Below are positions 54,190 through 64,000 of a DNA stretch of 64,000 nucleotides, in pieces (the first letter of the stretch is position 1; each line of letters opens with the position of its first letter). Source of the stretch: Cycas panzhihuaensis (lineage: Eukaryota; Cycadophyta); the NCBI GenBank assembly GCA_023213395.1, contig CM041465.1:64549741-64613740 (forward strand). The letters run 5' to 3'. Both the position numbers and the translations under genes were made by a program. The notes below the pieces were generated by a model, which was given only the letters and a program-made list of their open reading frames with translations, was not told the DNA's origin and made no database searches.

Positions 54190-56410
54190 GGTGGTGCTTT
54201 GCAGCACGGTAGAGAACCACAAGAACATTGGGATGGCAATGCTAAGTTTTATTGAGATGATGACTAGAGAGGACCTAGAGATCCTGCGAAGATGTGGCCT
54301 ACTAAAGGTCACGAGGATGCCCTAGTATATGTCAGACCAGTGGCTATTAATTGATATCATGTCGCATTGGGACAGGAGGAGGCACGTCTTCCACCTACCC
54401 CAATTGAGAGATGTATCAGTGATGCCTAGGGATATCAAGAGGATACTGGGAGTACCAGTGACGGGGAGGCTGGTGGCACTAGGAGCGCTACCTAGCAATG
54501 AGATAGCACACAAGTGTTAGAGTGTATGACGCTAACTATCACAAGGAAGTCCTCTTCCCAAATCACCCTAGGGCTTTTGATGTAATGGCAACCCGTGACA
54601 AGTAGTATTAGAGTGACCTGGGTTTAAAACTAGTCTTGTATACTGCAGAAGCATACCCAGATATCCATGAAGGTGTGGTGTCCCATTGAAGAACACCATG
54701 GTGGATATATCAATCCATGTAGGTATAACTCACTCCTTATGATAGGGGAGTGTTGGAGTGCATGACACTAACTATCACAAGGAAGTCCTCTTCCCAAATC
54801 ACCCCAGGGCTTTTAGTGCAATGGAAACCTATGGATGGGAGGCATCCATATTTTTCACAGGCTTAGACAGATGGAAGAGGTGAGGGATTCCTCTCCAAAC
54901 CATGGTTATGTCAAGGGTTCCTTGAGTGAGGAAGTTGATTACACTGTGTATTCTATTCCAGATCTCTAGGAAATAGAATTATAGGGACATACTGGGAGGA
55001 TGGATGGACACGGTACATCGATGCGAGGCAGGAGAGTAGATGGACTGGGCCACCCTAATAGCAGTGAATGTCGTCGCACAGTTGGATGCTATTAGGGTAG
55101 CAGGCAGAGGAGGGCTCTCTTACAGTACGTTACTACATTGCTAGTTCTTTAACCACTTTGGAGCAGTGGCACTGACGGGGGGACCACACCCTATTGCAGA
55201 GTGGGCCCCAATGGTTCATAGGTGGTAGACTAGGCTGAGAGGGATTGAGTACTAGGCTCATGCCCATCGCTCGGTGGAGGCCACATCACTAGACCTCCTC
55301 ACCATGATAGATTTCAGCGCATCCGCATGCGGTGAGGTGGGATAGTGACGATGAGGCAGGAGGAGCAGGAGTGCCCCTAGGAGATGATGAGGATGGTGAT
55401 GGGGCCAGCCCATCATGTCCTACTGGAGAGGTGGGTCCATCAGAGATAGTAGGTGGAGAGGTAGACCCATCAGGGACTGCAGAGAAGGGTAGGGGCCCAG
55501 TGACACAGGCCCAGAGGCTACGGATCGTCAGGAGATCTTGAGAGGCAGCAACTACCCCAACTGCAGAGAGGAGGGATGCTCCAAGAGCTGAGGTTATGGC
55601 AGAGGAGGTACCTAAGGAGGAGGTACCTGCAGCTAGTGGAGTACCAGAGGGATAGGTAGTTGCCTAAGTCGAGGGGCTGACAGCTACACCAAGTGAGACA
55701 TAACCTTCGCCTGTCATCGTTTGACTACCAAATGTATATGTATTGTTTAGTTTTGATTTGATATCCGTATAGAAATGTACTGATATATGACATGTTAGAT
55801 TTATAGGTATGGTAGATATTTAGAGGCTGGTAGAGGTAGTAGTCTGAGATATATTCCCTCGGGCCTATGCAGAGGGATAGCCTCCCATCCAGGTAGGTGA
55901 TGAGCCTAGATCAGTAGGCAGTCACATAGCAGCATTCGTCCCATTAATACGGGTGAGAGATATATGGATAATAGAGTCTTAGAAGAATGAGGCACATGCA
56001 GGATGACAGTAGGCTAACATGGACGCCATCCAATCTGAGAGGGATGCTCTACAAACATGGGTGTAGGCACTGGAGGCTCAGGGAGGAGCCGGAGGGGATA
56101 TGGGGAGCCATATCTAACTAGTAGTGATGGAGGAGTGACTCTGGGGGATGGAGGAGAGGCTCTGCCTCATAGAGATGGAGCGGGATTGTATCCAAGCTCA
56201 ATATGATCAGCTGATAGAGGATATGGCATCGAGGTTTGCGTGGAGCAGGACATAGACTCATATGCTAGCGACGACCCTGAAGAGGCCACGGGACGAGGGG
56301 AGTAAGGCAGGGAGCTTGCAGAGACTCAGGAGGAGTCTCGGAGGGATGTGGTCCCTAGGAGAGGGATCACATCGACGAGGAGATGATGCCCCAGGGGTGG
56401 GGCAGCAGTA
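54190..56410 (+). pseudogene. Antisense PMD-like reading frame of C, split by a miniature LTR element
   Basis: Plus strand, opposite to the element. N-terminal part: MAMLSFIEMMTREDLEIL, RRCGLLKVTRMP, then a stop, then MSDQWLLIDIMSHWDRRRH, VFHLPQLRDVSVMPRDIK and RILGVPVTGRLVALGALP (54240-54500). This is the clearest PMD match in the window (known from plant transposons and MAIN-type proteins). A 0.3-kb insertion follows (54515-54836). Then YSRSLGNRIIGTYWEDGW (54950-55005), FFNHFGAVALTGGPHPIAEW (55140-55205), RSVEATSLDLLTMIDF, a Gly/Glu-rich linker (55332-55541) and a helical tail (56020-56270, SERDALQ, MEERLCLIEMERDCIQAQYD). It matches A 9612-11550 part by part. Function unknown; an effect on host silencing has been speculated for such domains. 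Confidence 0.72.
54515..54836 (+). mobile_element. Miniature LTR element (TRIM/SMART-like), about 320 bp
   Basis: Two direct repeats of at least 74 bp, TGTTAGAGTG... at 54515 and TGTTGGAGTG... at 54751, ending near AATGG (54588, 54824); about seven mismatches. After the first copy is AGTATTAGAGTGACCTGGG (54604-54622), resembling an initiator-Met primer site. Directly before the second copy is GATAGGGGAG (54741-54750), a polypurine tract. There is no coding capacity. A lacks it at the homologous place (about 9910), so it is a clean insertion. The LTR ends and target duplication cannot be fixed exactly. Known: TRIM and SMART elements are tiny non-autonomous LTR retrotransposons in plants. Confidence 0.8.
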
Positions 56411-57130
56411 GGATAGTGCATATGTATGTTGTTTTGGACAAGGGAAAGCACAGGCCTTCAAGGGATCATCATATATAGCCACATGATTATACCCTCCTAT
56501 AAGGACACCAGATTCCTATAGATGATGTACCATACTATATGTATGATATGACACATGATTTTTGATGTATATAGATGGGGTGATTGGTACCCTATTTTGA
56601 CATATGATGATGTGTATCATAATATGTGATGGATGATATGTATGTTTGTTTTCATGTTTATGTATATGTATGAGGGTGCACGGATGTATGAGGATATGTG
56701 TGGTTGTACTTTAAGCTGATCATTATATGAGCTTTGTGTTATGATATTTGTTTAGGTTGCACATATTTCCTTTCATGCAGGACCATATTCCTAATAGGAG
56801 CACACACGATCACCATCAGTGGGGATGATATACATATGTGGGGTTAAGAAATAAGGTGACATGCATGTCCACGTGGGAGCATAGTGAGATATGCAAAGGA
56901 AATACCAAATAGGATGGGAGTGACGGTGCTCCAAAACATCATCCTAGCTGGGGGATGCCCAAATAGGAGGACAAGGTTCCCAAGAGGAAGGGAATGAGGG
57001 TTCCATAGGAGGAACCGAAAAGGAATGAGAGGGCCACCTTAAGCTGCCATTCCACCTATGGCTAAGGGGAATAGGAACAAGCTGAAGATGGTAGTTTAGG
57101 CTTATTTTGGAGCATGAATAAGGTGACGAA
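56411..57130. other. Spacer between antisense frame and integrase end (C)
   Basis: AT-rich, collinear with A 11560-12340. 57138-56944 on the minus strand is the conserved post-integrase stretch (LNYHLQL, RWNGSLRW) seen also in B. Confidence 0.4.
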
Positions 57131-57134
57131 GAGG

Positions 57135-58130
57135 TCACAAGTAAAATTTCTTAAGGAATTTCTCCTTAATGGCTTTCTCAAACTTAAGACCCTCTAAGGT
57201 GGCGATCCTATAGGTGCCGTTACTGAGGCTCTCGATGACGACAAAGGGGCCAACCCATTTGGGCCTAAATTTAGCCAAGTGGTCATGAAGATATTCCAAT
57301 TTGAGGACATAGTCCCTAGGAAACAAAGGACGAGAATGAAGGTGTTTATCATAGGTCCTTTGTGAGCAAGCTTTAGATGTGAGGTTAGCCTGATAGGCAG
57401 CTAAACATCTCTTATCCAAGGCTTCGAGGTCTAAGAGGTGAGCCTGACGGACCAACTCCTCATCGATGAGACCTCAAAGAGAAACTTGTAAAGAAGGAAT
57501 CTCCACTTCCAAAGGGAGTACCACCTTAGACCCATATACTAGGGAGAACAGAGTCATTCCCATAGCAACACAGATGGAGGTACAGTAAGCCCACAAAGCG
57601 AAAGGAAGTTGAATGTGCCAGTCTCTTTAAGACTGAGTGATAGTTTTCTTTAGAATATTAACGAGAGTCTTGTTGAACAACTCCACTTGACCATTTGCCT
57701 GGGGGTAGTAAGGAGAGAAAATTTTATGAGAGATTTTAAATTTCTCACAAAGCTCATCCATCTCCTTATTGCAAAAAAGAGTCCCATTATCAGTAATCAA
57801 GACATCAGGAATTCTAAAGTGGCAAATGATGTGCTGGTAAATGAAGGTAGCTAGCGTCTTACCATGGGTAGTAACTAGAGGGATGGCCTCTGCCCATTTA
57901 GTAAAGTATTCTGTAGCAGTCAAGATAAACTTGTGCTGTGATGAAGAAGGTGGGGATATAGCCCCAATGAGGTCTAGAACCCACTAAGTAAAAGGCCATG
58001 GAGATATGATATGATGAAGGGCATCGGAAGGCACATGGGAGATGTTAGTGTGTTCCTGACATCGTCGACACCTCAGGGCAAAAGCATGGGCATCCTTGAA
58101 GAGGGACAGCCAATAGTAGCCCATACGAAG
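57135..58130 (-). pseudogene. pol: Integrase of element C
   Basis: From the right: MGYYWLSLFKDAHAFALRCR and RCQEHTNISH (zinc domain end, 58115-58030); WVLDLIGAISPP (first Asp, about 57985); the open stretch 57923-57627 with EYFTKWAEAIPL, ICHFRIPDVLITDNGTLF (second Asp), and YYPQANGQVELFNKTL (Glu). After one stop: RDWHIQLPFALWAYCTSI, then EVEIPSLQVSL. 57455-57135 carries LLDLEALDKRCLAAYQANL, LKLEYLHDHLAKFRPKW and GTYRIATLEGLKFEKA, ending KKFYL. Asp-Asp-Glu is complete, unlike A. Inactive because of two or three stops. Confidence 0.9.
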
Positions 58131-58399
58131 GATCCTCTAGGCCATGGACTGGCCCCCAAAGTGGCCCCTACAAATACCATGATGGCATTCATGGAGTATT
58201 TAGTCTGCTTCGTCGGTGGTGATGCAATAGAGAAGGATCCCATCGAAAGACCTCTTATACAATACTTCATCCATGAGGAAGTATTGCCTAGCAGAATTCT
58301 GGATGCGAGATCTAACCTTACTACTAGCTTAAGGGTGGTACTACTGCTATGTGAGATATTGCACAATGTTCCCATACCACTCGTTGTCAATGAGTAGAT

Positions 58400-59700
58400 G
58401 GGGAGAGACATCCTGAATAGTCAGATAGACTCATTAGGAAGGGAATCGTTAACAAGGGTATTGAGCGAGTTAGGGATAGGGGCATCTACAAGCTGCTCAG
58501 CTACTACCATCCCTTTCTTCATTTTTCTATTAATGATATGAAGATCAAACTCTTGGAGTAGGATGGCCCAACGGCCATCCCTACCCATCAAGTTTGAACA
58601 AGTAAGAAGATATCGCAAGGTATCAGACTATACGATCACCTTGGTGGTATTACCAAGCAAGTAATATCTAAACTTCTTGGTTGCATGGACCAAGGAGAGA
58701 CATTCCTTCTTGGCAAGGGAGTAGTTAAGTTCAATAGCCATGAGGGTGCGGCTGATAAAGTAGATGGCTCTCTTGACTCCTGAGTCATCCTCCTCAGCCA
58801 ACATAGCACCCAGGGACTCATCAGTTGTTCAGGTGTAAAGAATGAAAGGCCTATCGAAATAAGGGGGCACCAACGTAGGAGCAGAAGTAAGGGCTTCCTT
58901 AAGTCCCTCGAAGGCTTGTTGGGACTTATCAGACTAAACAAATAGGGCTCCCTTCTTCAATAGGTTAATCAAGGGTTTGGCACTTACGACGAAGTCTACT
59001 AGGAAGCGCTTAAGGAAACCAAGCCTAACTAGAAACGACTTGATCTATCGTTGGGTCCTAGGAGGTGACATATCAAGGATTGCCTTGAATTTATCAGGGT
59101 CAATCTAAATTCCTTATTTTGATATAAGAAATCCAAGGAGTTTGCTAGAAGTAACAACAAACACACACTTGAGTGGGTTTAGGCTTACATGGTACTTCTG
59201 GCATCGTGTGAAGATAGCCTGCAAGTTAGAGGGATGATGGGCCCTGACACATGAGAGACCTATCATGTCATCCATAAAGACCTCCAATGTGTTGTTGATG
59301 AGGTCATGGAAGATAAAATGCATCACTCTTTGGTAAGTAGTGCCTGTATTTTTAAGACTAAAGGGCATTGCCTTATAGGCAAAGGTACCCCATGGGGTGG
59401 TGAAGGCTATCTTGTGGTAGTCTTTAGGAGATATTTGGATCTGATTGTAGCCAGAGAAGCTGTCCATCAAGGACATAACTTTGAACTTGGTAGTTCGATC
59501 AATGATTTGATTGATAAAAGGGAGTTGAAAGCTATCCTTAGGACATGCATTATTAATATCACATAAATTAATGTATATCCAAATAGTCCCATTCTTCTTA
59601 GCAACGGGAACAATGTTGGATACCTATTTAGGGTAGTCGATAGAAGTAATAAGTCCAGCATCCAAAAGCTTCTCGACCTCCATCTTGATAGGGCTGAGAG
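58400..59700 (-). pseudogene. pol: Reverse transcriptase and first RNase H of element C
   Basis: The open stretch 59476-59114 is the RT palm: MSLMDSFSGYNQIQISPKDY, KIAFTTPWGTFAYKAMPFSL, HFIFHDLINNTLEVFMDDMI (xxDD box), NPLKCVFVV and KLLGFLISK. Upstream (59700-59480) are the finger residues. The thumb and RNase H (59100-58420) are shifted; the end is clear at 58618-58421 with MGRDGRWAILLQEFDLHIIN and GMVVAEQLVDAPIP. This copies RNA to DNA and degrades the template. Collinear with A 15020-13690. Confidence 0.87.
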
Positions 59701-60760
59701 TTTAGGATAGAGAGGACACTACTTCTAGTGCACAGGTTGGGCACCAGGAATGGTAATGAGATTGTGGGTGATGATGGAGGGGTCAATTCCCTTCATGTCA
59801 GAATAATCCCATGCAAAGACATCTCAGAACTCTTGGAATAAAAAGGAATATTCCCTCACCTCATCAGGAGAGCATTCTGCCCCCACCTTAATGACCTTGT
59901 CAAGGGCTAAGACTATGTCCTAGGTCGCCCCCATGTACATGGCATTCCCCTCCTTAAAATGGAGAGGGGTAAGGTCAATAGGAAGAGATGGAACATGGGA
60001 TGGGATTGGGTCAACAAGTGTGGACCCAATTTCTAAGATCTTCTAGTGGCCAAGCCTATGATGACCAAAAGGAAAGTTGGACACAGAGCCCGCTAAGTGC
60101 TCAAGCAAGGCTTCATCGTCTTCACAGTAATCCACCCTATGGATGACCTTACTTCGAATAGATAAAGCACTGGAAGAAGTGGGAACAATGGGACCATGGT
60201 GGTCATCAGGCTGTCCAACCTCCTCAGAAGACTCTAAGTGGGAGTCAGGAAGAGGCTCCTCAGAAGGAGTGAAAGGAAGTTCCTCGAAACCATCACCTGT
60301 GGGTGGTGATGGAGGGGGAGAAATGGTGACTAGTGGGTCAATGTGCATAATGACATGTGACACAAAGGGGTGACTAGTCTTATCAATAAAAGGGGTTCCA
60401 GGTTAGGACCTAAAACAAGAATGGTGCGTTCTACTAGTACAGAGGAAAGAAATAGGGTGAGGAAAGTCCTCATCCTCACCATGGGACTCATCATCGCTAA
60501 ACAAGATAAGGTACCTATAGCTCCTAATACTAATAGAAGCAAAGTGAGTAAGACTAGAGGAAGAAGATGCAGGATCTTCTTCAAGATGAGATGAATCAGG
60601 TATGCTGATGGAGCAAGCTGAGGTGTTAGTATAAGGGCCTTTGTCTCCCTTCATATGGCCATGGCTCACTTGGTTAGTAGAACGAGTTTGTTTAATAGGC
60701 GGGAACTCATGGGAAACAACCCTCATTCGTTCATCATGGATGAACTTAAGTTGCCCCCAG
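59701..60760 (-). pseudogene. pol: Protease-RT linker of C
   Basis: Pieces match A and B: SIPDSSHLEEDPASSSSSLT and RYLILFSDDESHGEDEDF (60610-60460), EELPFTPSEEPLPDSHLESS and IHRVDYCEDDEALLEHLAGS (60300-60100), GHHRLGH (60050), LHFKEGNAMYMGA-like at 59960, and the lead-in to RT at 59870. Acidic, Ser-rich; no known domain. Confidence 0.65.
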
Positions 60761-61370
60761 CGGGTTGAATACATGGCTCCCATCTGATCAAGCCATGGCC
60801 GACCCAAGAGAAGATTGTAGTCGATGTCAACGTCAAGGACTACAATATTAGCGAGGATAATCTTACCCTCTAGAGTGAGCGGGATCAAAACAAATCCTGA
60901 TGGAGTCTTTTCGCTACTGTCGTAGCCTTGGCATCACCATGGAACAGGTTCTAAGGTGGAAATACCAAGCTCTTGCATAACGCGCAAGGGCATAATATTC
61001 ATAAAAGAATCATTATCAATAACAGTCCTTCGTAGAGTAGAGTCAAGTGTGTCAATGGTGATGGTAAACGGGAAGTTCCATTAGTGTTCCCTTTCACATG
61101 TAGAGGGAAGGTCTTTAGGGTCAAAGGAAATGACGGGCTCATGGCTTTGGGTAACACACAAAGCATGAATAGGTGCATCATTCGATCTTAAAGCTTCCAA
61201 AAGGAAAGTTTATTGTTTGGGACAACTCTTTAAAACATCCATCAAGGACATTCCAGCAGTGACAGTATGGAGTTCATCAACCATAGAGAAGGGCTTACCC
61301 TTTGTAGTAGGTTGGGTAAGCACCCTTCAAAAATTGTAATGACCAAGATATATGGGAATGGCCTTAGGAA
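60761..61370 (-). pseudogene. pol: Aspartic protease of element C
   Basis: The active-site region (61040-60985) reads DNDSFMNIMPLRVMQELGIS: DND replaces the DNG of A and B, so the catalytic Gly is lost. The flap and C-terminal half are open (60888-60761): MIPLTLEGKIILANIVVLDV, DYNLLLGRPWLDQMGAMYST and GQLKF. The lead-in helix matches A (KGKPFSMVDELHTVTAGMSL-like, 61300-61240). Confidence 0.8.
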
Positions 61371-63850
61371 GTAATAGCACTTCCATAAGGGAGGTTTCTA
61401 GAAGAGGATCAGAGTGTGGAGAAGAAGAAGAGGCACCAGCCACTTCTTTAGCGGCTTGAGACCGAGTAAGGGTATATAAGGAAGTGGCCTTAAGCATTTG
61501 GATTACATTATTTCCCTTATTCTAGGACCACGAAGGTGAAGGAGTACGTCGGTGAGGGGAACATGAAGAAGAAGATGAATCCTGAGCGCCCTTCCTTTTA
61601 TCGTGGGAAGGATAGGAATTCGGGGATCTTCCCTGGTTCCAGTTGTTTTTAGGATGAGCATTATGATCACACTCCCCATGCTTAGGGAACAAATCCTTAT
61701 GGACCCATTGGTCTAGGTTGGGCCTTGAGGCCCGTTTAGGGGATGAATCACATTGAGGGGCATCCTTAGGATGCTGAGCCCTACAACACGAGTAGTCATG
61801 GAAACAATCCCCATGAATGGAATACCACTTCTTCTCAAGTGAAAAATCTGTCTTCCTCACTTGAGAGGATTAGGCATTACCATTCCTAGGGAGGGAAGCT
61901 TGAGTAGCTTGTTGGATTTGTTTGTTGGAAGTAGGTGATGAAGGAGCTTGCAGTTTAAGTTCCTTCATTGTACGTTCGAATGAACGTATAGCAGAGGTGA
62001 GCAGATCTAGGATCTTCTCAGTCAGATGAGAAGAGGACCTAGTGGATTGTTGTGGTTTGGTCTCCTTAGTTTGAGGTGGTACCTCACGTCATTGTGAGGG
62101 CTTAAGAGGCTTCTTGAGTCCAGCCTAAATCTCAATATCCTCAAGTGCTAAGCACTTTGTGATGGCAGAGTCGCATGTAGTCACCTCCATCTTAAGGACT
62201 TCTACATGGACTTCAGGGTGAAGTACATTAACAAAGAGATCCCTCTTCAATTCCTTAGGCAAAGTAGCCTTAGTGGAATGTAGGAGGTCATGGAATCGCT
62301 GCACGAAGTCATGATTCATTTCATCATGACCTTATTTGAGTGAAAGAAGGGATTTTATTCCACTTTCAAATGGGCGAGCAACATCAAAATAATTGATGAA
62401 CTCATCCACAAGTTGTTGGAATGAGAAAATGGAATGGGCTGGCAGTCAATAAAACCACTTAAGGGCATTGCCTTGTAAGGATCATGGGAAAAGTTTCATT
62501 AGAATGTGATCATAGACCCAGTAATCAATGCATACCATAGAGAAACTATAGACGTGCTCCGTTGGGTCTTGTGATGAAGTTCCATCGAACTTAGGAACTT
62601 CAGGAGGATGAGGTGGCAAATTAGTTCTTAATGCCTCAATAGATAATGGTGTCGATCTATAATCCATGAAGGGACGTGCCCTTGCCCAGACCATAGGATC
62701 GGTAAATGATGTAGGAGGTAATGGGCAAGGAACAGATGGGGGTGGTAGACCCATCCCTCATTGAGGAAGTATCCCTTACTAGAAAGGGACTTGAGGATAA
62801 GCACATTGAAAGGAAGTTGGGTTCCCTTACAAAGGCGTAGCATAAGAGACTACATAGGATGGTGGAAAAGAAGGGTGTGGAACTAGGTTTTGTCCATATG
62901 GGCCGCTTGTGGGTGTCACAACCCCATATAGATGTAATAAGTCCACCCAGTAAGCTAGAATATGGTTCCCTTTACCATGCCCCCAAGGTTGAGAAGCGTA
63001 ACCTAGGGGTATGTAAATAGAAGGACCATTAGTTTGGTTTTGAGTACACATGGGAGCGGATCTGACGTGACTAGTAGTAGTAATGCTAGTAGGGCCTCTA
63101 GACCTACTAGGAAATACATGTGCCATATTGGGAAGTGGCATGTTGGCTTGACTTGGAAAAGGTATGTTAACCCCAAGCTAAGAGAAAGACATACCATGAG
63201 AGGGTCCTGAAGAGCTAAGACCATGATGAGGAATGAAGGTGCAACATACATCTCTAAAGTAGGTGTAGGGATAGTGCAAGATAAATGTGTAGGTACAAAA
63301 GGATTACTTGTTATGGGAGGTGTAGATGCGGATGAAGATGGTGGGATAGGAGTAGACGAGGAGGAGGCTCCCCCACATAAGACATCTTCAAACCATCTAG
63401 GACATGATTGAAAATGAGTAGCTCGAAAGCACTCACTAAGGGCTTCAACCACGTCAACAGGAGAGGTATCTACGTGATCGTGAGAGGTATACGGGACCTC
63501 AAATAAAGTAGGTCCCTCAGGGCACTCCTCATAAGAATCACCAACTGGATGGTGGATCTCAAAAGGAGATGGGCCCTCTACCATATGAGTAGAAGGATGG
63601 GTGTCAAGTGGGTGATGTTGATCACCCGAGTAGTAAATAGGATCGTCACCCTCTTAGGTGGATCCAGGAATAGATGCAGGGAACTCATGAGCTCCCGAAG
63701 AAAAAGCATAATAGGCCCAATCAGAAGGGTATCCTTCCATTGTTGAATCAGAATCCAACGATGAAAGAAGATGATATGTAGGGTCTTCTAATAATGGAGG
63801 CAAACCACATAGGCGACGCGAGAAGCATTGCATACAAAACTTGCCAACAC
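61371..63850 (-). pseudogene. gag: gag of element C (several open parts)
   Basis: N-terminus (63820-63650): PPLLEDPTYHL-like, DSDSTMEGYPSDWAYYAFSS, STEEGDDPIYY-like. The open stretch 63584-63003 reads MVEGPSPFEIHHPVGDSYEE, TLFEVPYTSHDHVDTSPVD, VVEALSECFRA, CPRWFEDVL, then a Pro/Ser/Thr-rich middle. Capsid-like: 62319-62125, MNHDFVQRFHDLLHSTKATL, KELKRDLFVNVLHPEVHVEV and TKCLALEDIEI. Tail: 61860-61522, LEKKWYSIHGDCFHDYSCC with most of a zinc knuckle (first Cys now Tyr), SSPKRASRPNLDQ, then Ser/His/Arg-rich. The left end of D (1-900) is the same gene. Confidence 0.82.
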
Positions 63851-63983
63851 GTTAGAAGAGAGAAAAAGAGATGCAAAGTATGCATTGGGGGCTGCCCAAC
63901 AAAGAGATGAAGTGGAGGAGACCACTATAAGGTAATAGTACCAACAGGAAGGGATAAGAACTAGCTCCTTTACTGGCAAGTCC

Positions 63984-63996
63984 CCAGTATGGTCGC
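63984..63996 (-). other. Primer binding site of C
   Basis: The minus strand reads GCGACCATACTGG at the window edge, then GGACTTGCCAGTAAAGGAGC as in the other copies. The 5' LTR should begin within a few bases to the right. Confidence 0.7.
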
Positions 63997-64000
63997 TAGT

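Larger units (their letters stand above)
52489..64000 (-). mobile_element. Tat/Ogre-type element C, internal region
   Basis: Same order as A: PBS at the right edge (63984-63996), gag, protease, linker, RT-RNase H, integrase, antisense PMD-like frame, second RNase H. The left end is cut at 52489, which corresponds to A position 7890, so about 500 bases plus the 3' LTR are missing. The 5' LTR lies right of the window. It is better preserved than A (integrase Asp-Asp-Glu all present), but every frame has stops. Confidence 0.85.

Overview
This window looks like repeat-dominated nuclear DNA from a seed plant with a large genome. I found no intact host gene. Almost all of the 64 kb is LTR retrotransposon sequence in nested layers. 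The plant signals are Ty3/gypsy elements of the Tat/Ogre type (a second RNase H after integrase, a DNGS-type protease, 2.5-2.8 kb LTRs), an antisense reading frame resembling the plant mobile domain (PMD), a Ty1/copia element and other gypsy elements primed at TGGTATTAGAG (initiator-Met-type site), and a decayed spliced copy of a plant DnaJ gene of the ARG1 type. The species cannot be named from the sequence.

Layout. 1-3827: start of Tat element D (minus strand; 5' LTR 1051-3827, gag running off the left edge). 3828-5741: 3' part of a plus-strand Tat LTR (E). 5742-32983: Tat element A (minus): part of its 3' LTR, second RNase H, antisense PMD-like frame (plus strand), integrase, RT-RNase H, protease, gag, PBS and 5' LTR. 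A's 5' LTR is split by Tat element B (plus, 19764-30689), which has both LTRs and a 5-bp target duplication but lacks most of RT, the first RNase H and integrase. 32989-34900: old gypsy element F (plus). 35460-36806: chromovirus-type gypsy remnant G (minus). 36807-39012: copia element I (plus), LTR through GAG-pre-integrase. 39013-52488: gypsy element H (minus), carrying a solo Tat LTR (39506-42273, perfect 5-bp duplication) in its 3' LTR and a 4.9-kb insertion J (44011-48868) in its integrase; J holds the ARG1-like pseudogene. 52489-64000: Tat element C (minus), same architecture as A, with a ~320-bp miniature LTR element inside its PMD-like frame.

How the parts relate. A, C and D share gag; A, B and C share a primer site reading GGCGACCATACTGG, while D's is a diverged version. 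A, C and B carry the second RNase H. A and C also carry a ~1.9-kb reading frame on the opposite strand, between integrase and the second RNase H. Just upstream of it lies a cluster of palindromes of the same kind as one in the LTR U3 of A and D. This points to a shared control element for the sense (LTR) and antisense promoters, and is the most interesting signal here. B is GC- and CpG-rich and so looks young, but its two LTRs differ in dense small patches around C/G-rich motifs while 145- and 203-bp stretches are identical, which suggests either methylation-linked change or sequencing error. All coding regions are broken, and coordinates of decayed domains are approximate.
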